Shown: in pieces, positions 1-8,801 of the stretch
Position numbering within the stretch: the first letter of the stretch is position 1
How the letters are laid out: each line of letters starts with the position of its first letter
NCBI RefSeq assembly: GCF_018860565.1
Contig: NZ_JAHKPS010000022.1
Span: 609,195 to 673,194 of the forward strand
Direction of reading: 5' to 3'
DNA length: 64,000 bases
DNA from: Winogradskyella psychrotolerans
Lineage (GTDB): Bacteria; Bacteroidota; Bacteroidia; Flavobacteriales; Flavobacteriaceae
The notes under the pieces: generated by a model
Told to the model about the DNA's origin: nothing
Databases searched by the model: none
What the model saw: the letters and a program-made list of their open reading frames with translations, nothing else
Position numbers and translations under genes: made by a program

Positions 1-274
1 GTTTCTAAACTAGGAAATCTAAATACGCATTTTGATATGCTTGATTATAACTGATTTATCCTTTATTTTTCCTACATTTTTGTTGTTAAAAAACGTGTAG
101 TTGGTCGAAAAAATAGACAGACCTATTCGAATAATCTAGTCAAATTACCATTTATCGATTATATGGCTAGTGACCTAAGGATATGTTAGATATTGTGGTC
201 ATCCCTCTAAATAATAGCACAAGTTTTACTGATTAATAGCTCAAATTAGTATTAACAATTTAACATTATTTATT

Positions 275-601
275 ATGGATTTAGAAATTACAAACTACAA
301 TAACCGCTATCAAATAAAAGGAACTTTAAATAAGTTAAGTTTAAAAACTTTTAATGAGCATTTTGCTAACATTTTTGATAAGTTAGACGACGTGTTACTA
401 GATATAGAGCGTGTAAAAGGTATAGATAGAGCTGGAGTTATGGCATTAGCTAAACTGCATAATGAATCTATTACTAAATCTAAACGATTATCTATTATAG
501 GATTAGGATGTAAAGAATTATATCAGCATTTTAAATCTGAAGATCAACCACAACGATCAGAAGAAAATGATACAATGGCTAGTGCTATTGTAGCAGCTTA
601 A
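275..601 (+). CDS. Stand-alone STAS-domain protein
   Basis: A 108-residue cytosolic protein with one STAS-like fold and no membrane segment or signal peptide. Anti-sigma-factor antagonists of this family are switched by phosphorylation of a Ser in a DSSG-type loop. Here the loop reads GIDRAGVMAL (residues 49-58), so the usual phospho-Ser is replaced by Arg/Ala. After the fold comes a polar tail rich in Glu/Gln/Ser ending in small hydrophobics (from about residue 89). No kinase or phosphatase partner is adjacent. The ATG at 275 is the only sensible start. The fold assignment is fairly secure; a role in partner switching is unproven. Confidence 0.7.
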   Translation: MDLEITNYNNRYQIKGTLNKLSLKTFNEHFANIFDKLDDVLLDIERVKGIDRAGVMALAKLHNESITKSKRLSIIGLGCKELYQHFKSEDQPQRSEENDTMASAIVAA

Positions 602-622
602 GTCTATTTCTATTATACATTT

Positions 623-684
623 AATAAAGTGTTTCCAATTCATTTATGGTGATAGATAAATGTTTCGGACACACTTTATTTTTT
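623..684. terminator. Bidirectional hairpin terminator between convergent genes
   Basis: AATAAAGTGTTTCC (623-636) pairs with GGACACACTTTATT (667-680) with one mismatch. A second nested stem, CATTTAT with ATAAATG, lies inside. A T-run follows on the plus strand and an A-rich stretch precedes it. It sits between the convergent STAS and SnoaL-like genes and can serve both. Confidence 0.7.
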
Positions 685-701
685 AATGTTCACTTGTGTT
701 T

Positions 702-1169
702 TTAGCAAGACATATCAGCTACAATTTTCCATTTCCCATTTATCTTTTTGAAGATAATAATGAATACTCCATTCGCATCACCAATTTTACGTTTTAGGTG
801 ATACTCACCCATTACCCAATAATTATCTCCTTCAATTTTTGAAATATCATTAATAACAAATTTTAGCGTACCACTTTCTGATTTTGTAGGATAAGCTTTT
901 TTATAATTAGCTAATGTTTGCTCCCATCCTTTGGTGAGTCCATTACTTCCGTAGAATTTTAGTGAATCACTTTTCCAATAGCCTTGCATAAAACCTTCCA
1001 TATCGTGATTATTCCACGCGATTTCTTGGTCGTGCATTACTAAACGTATGCCTGCCTCAGCAAGTTCGTTAGATTTACTTTTGTGCGTTGTTTCTGTGAT
1101 AACATCAGCCTTTATACTAATACAGCTAAAACATGATAAGGCTATGGCAATGGCGGCAAAATATTTCAT
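702..1169 (-). CDS. Secreted SnoaL-like/DUF4440 family protein
   Basis: A 155-residue protein with an N-terminal hydrophobic signal (residues 1-20, containing Cys at about 14 and 17, so lipoprotein or type I processing is uncertain). The mature part has the features of the NTF2/SnoaL-like superfamily: an amphipathic helix with an ...EIAWNNHDMEGFMQGYW motif, then alternating strands ending in GKWKIVADMS. Members of this superfamily range from small-molecule enzymes to binding proteins, so the substrate cannot be predicted. It is monocistronic, convergent with the STAS gene. Confidence 0.75.
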   Translation of the reverse strand: MKYFAAIAIALSCFSCISIKADVITETTHKSKSNELAEAGIRLVMHDQEIAWNNHDMEGFMQGYWKSDSLKFYGSNGLTKGWEQTLANYKKAYPTKSESGTLKFVINDISKIEGDNYWVMGEYHLKRKIGDANGVFIIIFKKINGKWKIVADMSC

Positions 1170-1261
1170 AAGAATTGGTTGTTATTTATCATCTAAAAAT
1201 AAGAACAATTTAGAGAACACTATTTAAATTAATTTTCGCGGTTTGTTCAGGGAATAACTAA

Positions 1262-1455
1262 ACACCCCTAAGAGCTTCGCTCGGTAGTTTCAAAACAAAA
1301 AATATTTTGTTTCTCACTAATCCTCTAGGGGACAATCCACTCAATATAAATTATTAGAAAATTACAATTTAAAAAATCAATGGATAGACGGTTTACGATG
1401 AAAGCAAAAATAGTCTAGGTTACAATTGTCCCCTTGAGGGGACTTTAGGGGTGTA
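1262..1455. repeat. Inverted-repeat element with CCCCTAA / TTAGGGG ends
   Basis: This fills the 344-bp gap between 1169 and 1514, which has no gene. The left part begins ACACCCCTAA (1262-1271), contains a GAGC-TTC-GCTC hairpin and an AAACAAAA/TTTTGTTT palindrome, and ends CTCTAGGGGACAAT (about 1336). The right part (1425-1455) reads TTGTCCCC-TTGA-GGGGAC and ends TTTAGGGGTGT, which is the reverse complement of the left ends. It looks like two inverted copies of a short dispersed repeat; a decayed third copy is at about 52170-52212. No coding capacity. Confidence 0.55.
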
Positions 1456-1513
1456 ACATTATAGTTTACAGGCTAAAAAAGATTGATTAAACCTTAACAA
1501 GTTTAAAGGCGTT

Positions 1514-2614
1514 TTATAAAATACCCTTTTGTTGTTTTAAAAACGCATCTGCTTGATTTTGCATGAGAATTCTTGCCTGCTTTCGCTTATAGTTCATCAC
1601 CGCTTCTTCATCAGCAATTTCAGTGTAGACTTTATTGTTAATTTCATTATCGGTTTTTAAAAGGAGTTTACGTTCAGCAACCTTTTGCATGGTCCACGTT
1701 TTAATTGTTGTTTCTTGGTCTTGTAATCTATAATCAAATTCTCCTTTTGGTGTCAATAATTTTGCAATGATTGGTGAGGTCTCAATAGCTAAAAACAAAA
1801 GAAAAATAAAAAAGGACGGTAGCCAAGGTAATTCACCCAAAGCGGTAATACGTGCCATAAGACCATCAAAATTATCAATAACAGGCTGTGTCTTTGTAAT
1901 ATTAGTGGTGTAATCTTTTTGAAGCATTGCTATTTGTGTTTCAATCGCTTCTATTTTTGTTTTATTATCGGATTTTAACTGTTGTAATTCGGCCAAACTA
2001 GCATCATGTTTATCTCGTTTTTCTTTATAAACAGGCCCTTTTCCTAAACGTTTAGAGCCAGCGGTGCCTTCGGCTTCCGAAATGTAAGTATTGTATAACC
2101 CATTGACTTCTGCTTCTTTTAAGTTTATTTGAGCGTTTAAGCCTAAAATCTCATTTTCAAGTTCTGCAATTTTAGGATTAAACTGTTTAGCGATTTGGTT
2201 TTGATTGGCTAGAGTTAAATCATTTTTTTGCTCTAAAAGCACTTGATTAATTTCTTTTTCAAAAATCTTTAATTCTAAAGGTTTTGAAATGACTATGGCA
2301 ATAATAAGTGCTAATAAAATTCGAGGTGTAGCTTGAAGAATTTCGTCTAAAATATTGTCGCGTTTTTTAATAGTTGAAACAATATAACGGTCGAGATTCA
2401 AAATGAGTAACCCCCAAATTAATCCAAAAAATATTGAAGTATAGAGATTGTCAAAAACGGTAAAGAGCGCATAGCTGGCAGCTATAGTTGCCATAACGGC
2501 TGTAAAGAAAACGGTAGCTCCAATACCAGCATATTTGTTCTGTTCGCCAATAGAACACTTGTTTAAAATATCGGTGTCAGCGCCAGAGCAAAGGATAAAG
2601 AATTGCTTTAACAT
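1514..2614 (-). CDS. DUF4407 membrane protein
   Basis: A 366-residue integral membrane protein of the DUF4407 family, function unknown. Membrane segments are visible at about residues 31-55, 60-78, 93-113 and 262-283. Between the third and fourth lies a long charged coiled-coil region (about 120-245), presumably outside the membrane, rich in Glu/Lys/Gln with heptad-like spacing. The C-terminus is charged and ends QADAFLKQQKGIL. The length is typical for the family. It stands alone, 170 bp from a divergent secreted protein. Confidence 0.8.
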   Translation of the reverse strand: MLKQFFILCSGADTDILNKCSIGEQNKYAGIGATVFFTAVMATIAASYALFTVFDNLYTSIFFGLIWGLLILNLDRYIVSTIKKRDNILDEILQATPRILLALIIAIVISKPLELKIFEKEINQVLLEQKNDLTLANQNQIAKQFNPKIAELENEILGLNAQINLKEAEVNGLYNTYISEAEGTAGSKRLGKGPVYKEKRDKHDASLAELQQLKSDNKTKIEAIETQIAMLQKDYTTNITKTQPVIDNFDGLMARITALGELPWLPSFFIFLLFLAIETSPIIAKLLTPKGEFDYRLQDQETTIKTWTMQKVAERKLLLKTDNEINNKVYTEIADEEAVMNYKRKQARILMQNQADAFLKQQKGIL

Positions 2615-2783
2615 AAGTGATTGATTTTTGATTGATTACCTATTAGAACGCTAAAAGTTTCCATTTGTTACAATAAATGGCTAATTTGGATGAAAATTTG
2701 TCATCGTATTGTATTTGATAATGATGATTTATTAATAGAATTTAGCGAAATACAGATTTATAACCAATCATAAAATACGAGAG

Positions 2784-4151
2784 ATGAAAAAACAATTATT
2801 CATTAGAAAAAAGCGTCAATTCCGAGCTTTGCTTAAGCAAATTGAGACTTTGAAACAAGAAGGGTCTTGGGGGGATTTAGCTTCTAAAACGCAAACCAAT
2901 TTATTACATAAATTAAACAGACTTTATAAAGTATTGAAGTCGCATTTTACATTCTCAGAATGGAGACGATGGGTGTACCCAAGTTTTGCGATGTTAGGTT
3001 TTTTATCCATGTCAAATTCACTTTCAGCGCAAACACTAAACACGTTTGAAGCAGGTGTTGTATTGCAATCAAACGGAGCTGATATCAATGCTGCTGCGGC
3101 AAATCCTACTTTTGCAGATTTAGATAACGATACAGATTATGAACTGTATTTAGGTCAGTTTGGTGATGCTGCAATTATTGTAGAAAACTATGGAGAGTTT
3201 GATGTTAATACGATGGAGTTTGGTGCGCCAACAGGTTTAATAAATGCTACAAGTTCAAGTTGGTACGATTATAGTTCTCCTGTATTTGCTGATTTTGATG
3301 CTGATGGTGATTTAGACCTTTTAGTGGGTGTTTATGGTGGAGGTATAGATGTGTTTCTTAATGACGGAAATAATGCTTTTACATTTGATTCAGCATTATC
3401 AGCAGACGGATTAGCTATTAGTGCTGGTAACGAAGCAAAACCTGCAATTGCAGATTTTGATGGCGATGGTGATTTAGATTTAATTGTTGGTGTACATACA
3501 GGTACGCTTTCGTTTTTCGAAAATACAGCAGGTTCAGGTAATGCAATGGTTTTTGCAGCAGGAGTAAACGTTCAAGCTAATGGAGTAGATATTGCTTTTG
3601 AACCCAATGGTCCTGTTCAAGCTTATCCATCACCAGATTTTGGAGATTTAGATGAAGATGGAGATCTAGATTTAATTGTTGGTGAAAATGCTGGGTTTGT
3701 AACTTTCTTTGAGAATACAGCAGGCGCAGGTAATGCTATGGTTTTTAATGCAGGTGTTAAATTACAGGCAGCTGGAGTTGATATTGAAACAGGTCTTGCC
3801 ACAGTAGCGGTTGTAGATTTGGATAAAGATGGTGTCGTAGATTTGGTTATAGGAGAAGCTTTAGGTGATGTAACTTTCTATAAAGGAGTGAGTTCTAATT
3901 TAAGTGTTTCAGACTTTGATAGTCAAGCATTATTACATATATTTCCTAATCCTGTAAAAGATGTTTTTACTATTGAAACAAGCCTTGAAATCAGTAGCGT
4001 AGAGCTATTTGATATTTCTGGTAAACAAATAGAAATTCAACTGGCAAACACTAATGAAGTTGATATTTCTAATTTGGCTTCAGGTATTTATCACATTAAA
4101 ATTTATGATAATAACAACAGAACGACGACAAGAAAACTAATAAAAAATTAA
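2784..4151 (+). CDS. Secreted FG-GAP/VCBS-repeat protein with T9SS sorting domain
   Basis: 455 residues. About five VCBS/FG-GAP units are visible, each with a calcium-loop core such as FADFDADGDLDLLVGV or IADFDGDGDLDLIVG, between about residues 105 and 365. These build beta-propeller surfaces used in adhesion or ligand binding. The C-terminus (about 380-455) is a type A T9SS sorting domain (FPNPVKDVF ... SGIYHIKI ... TRKLIKN), so the protein should be exported through the outer membrane and anchored or released. The N-terminus is odd: about 60 very basic residues precede the hydrophobic signal segment, which ends SMSNSLSAQT near residue 84. No later Met gives a conventional signal peptide plus n-region. 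Ligand unknown. Confidence 0.85.
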   Translation: MKKQLFIRKKRQFRALLKQIETLKQEGSWGDLASKTQTNLLHKLNRLYKVLKSHFTFSEWRRWVYPSFAMLGFLSMSNSLSAQTLNTFEAGVVLQSNGADINAAAANPTFADLDNDTDYELYLGQFGDAAIIVENYGEFDVNTMEFGAPTGLINATSSSWYDYSSPVFADFDADGDLDLLVGVYGGGIDVFLNDGNNAFTFDSALSADGLAISAGNEAKPAIADFDGDGDLDLIVGVHTGTLSFFENTAGSGNAMVFAAGVNVQANGVDIAFEPNGPVQAYPSPDFGDLDEDGDLDLIVGENAGFVTFFENTAGAGNAMVFNAGVKLQAAGVDIETGLATVAVVDLDKDGVVDLVIGEALGDVTFYKGVSSNLSVSDFDSQALLHIFPNPVKDVFTIETSLEISSVELFDISGKQIEIQLANTNEVDISNLASGIYHIKIYDNNNRTTTRKLIKN

Positions 4152-4172
4152 TTTTCATTTTTAACTTTTAAT

Positions 4173-4207
4173 AAGATGCTACTCTAATTTGGGGTAGCTT
4201 CTTTTTT
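4173..4207 (+). terminator. Rho-independent terminator after the VCBS-repeat gene
   Basis: AAGATGCTAC pairs with GTAGCTTCTT across a short loop (one mismatch) and is followed by a run of T. It lies directly before the next gene. Confidence 0.6.
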
Positions 4208-4226
4208 GTTTAAATATTTACAAAGA

Positions 4227-5294
4227 ATGAATCCAGAACAACCTATCTCACCATTTCAATTAGAACATACACCTCAAGTTCCTGAGCTTTTATATAAGTT
4301 ACAATGTAGTATTGTCCTTTCTACTTTTCAAGCTGGTAAAATTGTGACATTATCTCCTATCAATGAAGATAGAATAACACAATTGGCTAGGAATTTTAAT
4401 AGACCCATGGGTATTACTTTTACAGATAATTATGAAAAATTAGCTATTGCATGTGAAAATGAAGTTATTCAGCTTAAAAACTCAGAAATACTAGCTAAAA
4501 ACTATCCTAAGAAACCCAATACGTATTCTAATATGTACTTTCCTATGAGTACAAATTATACAGGGAAATTAGATTTACACGATTTGTCGTACGGAACAGA
4601 CAACGAGCTATATGCGATTAATACCTTGTTTTCTTGTATCTCTACGTTTGATAATGATTACAACTTTAAGTCATATTGGAAACCTGATTTCATTACTGAA
4701 TTAAAACCTGAAGATAGATGTCATTTAAACGGTATGGCGATGAAGGATGGTAAGCCAAAGTATGTCACAGCATTTAATACCGGAAATACAGCCAAGAGTT
4801 GGCAGAAAGATTTAACTAAAACAGGTGTGTTAATAGATGTAGACACTAATGAAATTATTTTATCTGGTTTAGGTATGCCACATACACCAAGATTTATAAA
4901 CGGAAAACTGTATTTGCTATTATCTGCAACTGGTCAATTGGTAGAGGTTGATATTGAAAACAAATCGTATACAGAAGTTATTAATTTAAATGGCTTTGTA
5001 AGAGGGATGTCTTTTTATAAAGATTATATATTTATTGGTCTCAGTAAGTTACGTCAAAACTCCTCTAGTTTTGCACATTTAGATGTCGCAAAATTTTCTA
5101 ATTATGCAGGAGTTGCTATAGTCCATTTACCAACTAAGAGCTATCAAGGGCTATTAAAATACAAAACATCAGTAGACGAAATCTACGATTTAGAGATTCT
5201 ACCAGACTTTTTACGGCCTAATATTTTAAACAATTTCACTGAAACGCATAGGCAAGCTATACTTGCAGACGATAGCTGTTATTGGATTGGATAA
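4227..5294 (+). CDS. TIGR03032 family protein
   Basis: 355 residues from the ATG at 4227. The reading frame is open upstream to a TTG at 4206, but that lies in the T-run of the preceding terminator, so the ATG is preferred. The N-terminus SPFQLEHTPQVPELLYKL and the following IVLSTFQAGKIV are typical of the TIGR03032 group, a family of uncharacterised proteins that resemble beta-propellers. No signal peptide is seen, so it is probably cytosolic. Known TIGR03032 proteins have no established activity. It is a single gene between two terminator-like hairpins. Confidence 0.75.
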   Translation: MNPEQPISPFQLEHTPQVPELLYKLQCSIVLSTFQAGKIVTLSPINEDRITQLARNFNRPMGITFTDNYEKLAIACENEVIQLKNSEILAKNYPKKPNTYSNMYFPMSTNYTGKLDLHDLSYGTDNELYAINTLFSCISTFDNDYNFKSYWKPDFITELKPEDRCHLNGMAMKDGKPKYVTAFNTGNTAKSWQKDLTKTGVLIDVDTNEIILSGLGMPHTPRFINGKLYLLLSATGQLVEVDIENKSYTEVINLNGFVRGMSFYKDYIFIGLSKLRQNSSSFAHLDVAKFSNYAGVAIVHLPTKSYQGLLKYKTSVDEIYDLEILPDFLRPNILNNFTETHRQAILADDSCYWIG

Positions 5295-5377
5295 TGTCGT
5301 TTTTTTAAGAAGAATAGCAATATAAGAATTAACGGTTAGAATTAAACAATCCATATACTTAATATCAATGCATAGAA

Positions 5378-5398
5378 AAGCCTCGGTAATCGAGGCTT
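5378..5398. terminator. Hairpin terminator, convergent position
   Basis: AAGCCTCG-GTAAT-CGAGGCTT is a perfect 8-bp stem. The minus strand continues into TTTTC, so it best serves the M56/BlaR1-like gene that ends at 5436. It may also end the plus-strand TIGR03032 gene. Confidence 0.6.
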
Positions 5399-5435
5399 AG
5401 CTTATTCTATGTTATGGTTTTTAAACCTTAATAAT

Positions 5436-8333
5436 TCAATCCGTGACAGTAATAACCATAGGTGCTATCTTTGAGTTAGAACCATCTTTGAGCGCAAACA
5501 GAGCAAGCAGATCATCTTTTTTTGCATTTTCAAGATTTTTTATAGCATCAATATCTAGCATATCACTCTTTATATACTGCGTTGGTTTACCAGGAATTTT
5601 AAACTTAAATTCGGTTACTTTTCCATTTTTAGTACTGAGTATTATATCCTTAATCTCATTTCTTGTCAAAGCTATTTTTCCTGTTTTAATTATTTCACCA
5701 TTAACAATTGGTAAGATACTTTCTTGTTTTTGAGGCTGAGGGTCTTCTACAACTTCGATGATTTCTCCACTTTCGGTTTTAAATTTATAAGTTTGCTTTT
5801 GTTTAGTTGATGGAACTGGTGGAGCTGGTGGTGGAGGCAGTCCTTCCGATTTCTTTTGTTGCTCTTCTGTCATTAGGTTATAAATGCCTGTGAAGTATTC
5901 ATAATGTTCTTTTTTAACCATGAGATGGTTGCCATTTGGGTCTTTTAAACTTTTAACCCAATTATTGTATGCCTCAATTTGGCTGTCACTTACCTTTCCC
6001 GTTTTAATAGTTGGTGGTGGAGGCGGAGGTGGGGATTGAGGAAAAGGTTCAGCAATTTTTTTCTGTTCCGTTGTCATAGAATTATAAATACGCTTGTGTT
6101 TGTCAACATCTTTTTGTCTAACGATAGGGTAAGTGTTTTTATTAGGGTTTGCCTTTGCCTTTGCGACAGCAGTATTTATTTTCTTAGCCCAAGCATTATA
6201 TTCGGCGATTTGTTTTGCTGATGGTGTTTGTTGGTCTGAAAAATGGCTTTCAATTGCAAAAGGCGTGTTGCCTTTAGCTCTGTTTATTTCCTGATTTGGT
6301 GTAACAATGCGATAAAATCCGTAATCTTGAAGTGAATTGTAGATAAACCATGTTTCCTTATTAGAAATTTCTTTGGTAGATTTTACATGAATATTCATCA
6401 TATTATTTCGAATTTCAGGCGTAATGTCTTGATGTAATTGATTAAATACATCTACAAATGTGCGTTTCGTTGCTTTAATACCATCAATTAAGTAAGAATC
6501 GTTATTTAAAATTTTTAGCTCAATACTTCTAGCGTAGATTTTCTTATTCTCAGCACTAGATAGTTTTACTATATAGTTACCATTAGAATCTTTTTGGGTT
6601 GTCATTTCTGTACGCTTGTCCTGATGGTTTGTGGCAATAGATTTTGCTTCTTTAGCAGAAATTTTTTCATCATCTAAATAGAAAGACGCACCTTCTTGTT
6701 CCATTTCAATAATGTATTCTAAAAAAGAAGGGTTGTATGTACGCTCGGTATCTCTTATGTTTGGACCTCCTTTAGATGTTTGTTGCGTTGCAGGTGCTGG
6801 AGGTGGAGGTGGAGGTGCTATTTGAGATGCATCTGCTTGAATCATTTTAAAGTTGTACTTTTTAATTAAAGATTTAACGTCTTTAATGATTTTATATGAG
6901 TTTTCTGTACCATCATATTTAATATAAACAGCTCTAGACTTATCAAAAGATTTCGATAATGTTTTTAGTTTAGATTCAATATCTGAAATTGATTCTTGTT
7001 CGTCATTTATTAATAAATCTCCTTCCCTATTTATTAGAATTACCATTATAGGTTTCTCTTGGATTGAAATGTAAGATTGAGAGTTTTTAGCAGGAGGTGG
7101 AGGTGGTGGTAAAGTGGCTTTTTCTTCAGCTGTTAACTCCTTATACTTTTTGTAATATGTTTTATCTTTAAGTGTAATCTGAACATAAGGTTTAATAGGT
7201 GAAATAGGTCGCTTTACTTTTGCTTTATTCTCTTTAGACATTCTAAAGTATATACCTCCTAGATCTGAGAACAAATCTTCCATTTGATTTTTTTCTGATT
7301 CAGATTTGTGGATATAATGTGGTTTATCATTTCTTAAAATTTCATATTGGTTGAATTTTTCCAAATAAATTTCAACAATATTGTCTCCAACATACTGATG
7401 CTTATAAACATCTACTTCTTTTAATTCCTCTTTAATAGCATCAGCAATATCTGTTGTTTCTTTTTCAACATATTCTTTTTCAGCAAAACTGTAAAAAAGA
7501 ATCGCAATAATTGGCAATACAAATAAGGTACTTAGCCAAATTCTGGTTTTTGATGTTTGTGTTTTCATAACTGTAAATCGTTTTTTGATTGATGAATAAT
7601 TGATGGCACTCGATAGGTGATGATTTTGAGTGTTTGATGAAAATTGTAATAAGATGTTCTGATAGGTTTTAGCATCAGAACCATGTTTTAAAACGGCTTG
7701 ATCTGCTAAAAATTCGTGATTGAGTTTTACATGATGTTTCAAAATGTAAATTAAGGGATGAAACCAAAATGCAATTTGAAGTAATTCTAAAATAATAATA
7801 TCTAAACTATGCAGTTGCCTGGCATGCGTTTCTTCATGAAGCATTACTTCTTTTGGGATGTTATGAGATTCGTATCGATTTTTATTATAAAAGATATATT
7901 TAAAGAATGAATGCGGAATGAGATGTTCTTTTAATAGAACATAAACAAAAGAACGTTTGACTATATTCTCATTGGAAGAAATTCTTTGCTGCATTTTTAC
8001 GATATTAATCACAAATCGAATTGAAAATAGCAAAACACCAATACCATAAATAAACCAAAGTGTAGTTTCTAGATTAAAAAAGGACCTGTCTTCAATAGGC
8101 ATTTCAACAAATGACGGTTCTATTGGGATAAATAGTGGTGCAGTTTCTAAATTGCTAATTACAGGAGCAATGTATTCTGTTACTGTTAATGTTGGAATAA
8201 TTAAGGCTAGAGCGACTGTTCCTAAAAGATAAAAACGTTTAAAATGATGCATGTTTTGCTGCTCTAAAATAAGAACATATACTAGCCAGAATACTAACAA
8301 ACAAGCCGAAAATTTTAGCACAAAGATTTCCAT
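5436..8333 (-). CDS. BlaR1/MecR1-like M56 membrane metallopeptidase with proline-rich repeats
   Basis: 965 residues. The N-terminal half is an M56 domain: membrane segments at about 3-23, 34-51, 90-111 and 266-284, a zinc motif HEETH (166-170) and a downstream NHEFLAD (about 205-211) giving the third ligand. In BlaR1/MecR1 systems such a protease relieves repression by the partner BlaI. About 680 extracytoplasmic residues follow the last membrane segment. They contain no penicillin-binding sensor motif that I can see, but carry four polyproline blocks (for example PPPPPPAP). Three of these are preceded by related Tyr/Met-Thr-x-Glu-Gln-x-Lys segments, such as YNSMTTEQKK and YNLMTEEQQKK. It is encoded 2 bp after blaI, so they are translationally linked. 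The sensed signal is unknown. Confidence 0.85.
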   Translation of the reverse strand: MEIFVLKFSACLLVFWLVYVLILEQQNMHHFKRFYLLGTVALALIIPTLTVTEYIAPVISNLETAPLFIPIEPSFVEMPIEDRSFFNLETTLWFIYGIGVLLFSIRFVINIVKMQQRISSNENIVKRSFVYVLLKEHLIPHSFFKYIFYNKNRYESHNIPKEVMLHEETHARQLHSLDIIILELLQIAFWFHPLIYILKHHVKLNHEFLADQAVLKHGSDAKTYQNILLQFSSNTQNHHLSSAINYSSIKKRFTVMKTQTSKTRIWLSTLFVLPIIAILFYSFAEKEYVEKETTDIADAIKEELKEVDVYKHQYVGDNIVEIYLEKFNQYEILRNDKPHYIHKSESEKNQMEDLFSDLGGIYFRMSKENKAKVKRPISPIKPYVQITLKDKTYYKKYKELTAEEKATLPPPPPPAKNSQSYISIQEKPIMVILINREGDLLINDEQESISDIESKLKTLSKSFDKSRAVYIKYDGTENSYKIIKDVKSLIKKYNFKMIQADASQIAPPPPPPAPATQQTSKGGPNIRDTERTYNPSFLEYIIEMEQEGASFYLDDEKISAKEAKSIATNHQDKRTEMTTQKDSNGNYIVKLSSAENKKIYARSIELKILNNDSYLIDGIKATKRTFVDVFNQLHQDITPEIRNNMMNIHVKSTKEISNKETWFIYNSLQDYGFYRIVTPNQEINRAKGNTPFAIESHFSDQQTPSAKQIAEYNAWAKKINTAVAKAKANPNKNTYPIVRQKDVDKHKRIYNSMTTEQKKIAEPFPQSPPPPPPPTIKTGKVSDSQIEAYNNWVKSLKDPNGNHLMVKKEHYEYFTGIYNLMTEEQQKKSEGLPPPPAPPVPSTKQKQTYKFKTESGEIIEVVEDPQPQKQESILPIVNGEIIKTGKIALTRNEIKDIILSTKNGKVTEFKFKIPGKPTQYIKSDMLDIDAIKNLENAKKDDLLALFALKDGSNSKIAPMVITVTD

Positions 8334-8335
8334 GA

Positions 8336-8701
8336 TTATTTATTTTTAATTTCTTTATCTATGATAGCCTTTAAAGCTTCAAGCTCTTCTTTTGTTAGAT
8401 CCGTTTTACGCGTAAAAAAAGAGGCAAATTGAGAAGCGCTATCATTAAAAAAGGTTTTAATAAGCCCATTAACATGTTTAGAAAAATAATCTTCTTTTTT
8501 AACTAGTGGATAATACTCTCTAGATTTACCATAGGTTTTATAATTTACAAAGCCTTTGCCAATCATGCGTTTAAGTAGTGTTGCAACAGTTGTTGTTGCT
8601 GGTTTTGGTTCAGGATAGCTATCTAATAAATCTTTCATAAACGCTTTTTCCAGCTTCCATAAATATTGCATTAGTTGTTCTTCGGTTTTTGAAAGTTGCA
8701 T
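8336..8701 (-). CDS. BlaI/MecI/CopY family repressor
   Basis: A 121-residue winged-helix repressor. The N-terminal part (LSKTEEQLMQYLWKL ... TTTVATLLKRMIGKGFV) is the BlaI helix-turn-helix; the C-terminal part is the dimerisation region normally cut when the partner protease is activated. It is the first gene of a two-gene unit with the M56 protease. Its start codon lies beside two operator-like palindromes (8704-8717 and 8724-8737), so autoregulation is likely. Confidence 0.92.
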   Translation of the reverse strand: MQLSKTEEQLMQYLWKLEKAFMKDLLDSYPEPKPATTTVATLLKRMIGKGFVNYKTYGKSREYYPLVKKEDYFSKHVNGLIKTFFNDSASQFASFFTRKTDLTKEELEALKAIIDKEIKNK

Positions 8702-8703
8702 GC

Positions 8704-8758
8704 TCTACATTTTTAGAATTAACTCTACAAATGTAGAATTAAAAAATGAATTATCAAA
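8704..8758 (-). promoter_or_regulatory. Promoter of the blaI-M56 unit with two BlaI-type operator boxes
   Basis: Read on the minus strand, TTTG (8755-8758), 19 bp, then TACATTTG (8728-8735) matches the Bacteroidota TTTG-N19-TAnnTTTG promoter. The -7 element lies inside a perfect palindrome TCTACA-AA-TGTAGA (8724-8737). A second box TCTACA-TT-TTTAGA (8704-8717) differs at one position and is centred exactly 20 bp away, between the predicted transcription start and the start codon. BlaI/MecI operators are TACA/TGTA dyads, often paired. Binding here would block the promoter. Confidence 0.7.
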
Positions 8759-8769
8759 ATTTTCAATTC

Positions 8770-8795
8770 TTGAGGGTTCTAATTGGCTATATTTG
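8770..8795 (+). promoter_or_regulatory. Candidate promoter of the M28 peptidase gene
   Basis: TATATTTG (8788-8795) matches the TAnnTTTG -7 element. TTG at 8770-8772 gives a short 15-bp spacer. It lies only 6 bp before the ATG at 8802, so the mRNA would be leaderless or nearly so. Confidence 0.4.
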
Positions 8796-8801
8796 CTAAG
8801 T

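Noticed and set aside
5979-6221. Open frame opposite the M56 peptidase
   Set aside because: It is the complement of polyproline codons (GGTGGTGGAGG) and has no plausible protein features.
8700-8801. Upstream extension of the M28 peptidase frame
   Set aside because: The 34 extra residues run through the blaI operators and promoter and would precede a normal signal peptide; the ATG at 8802 gives the standard form.
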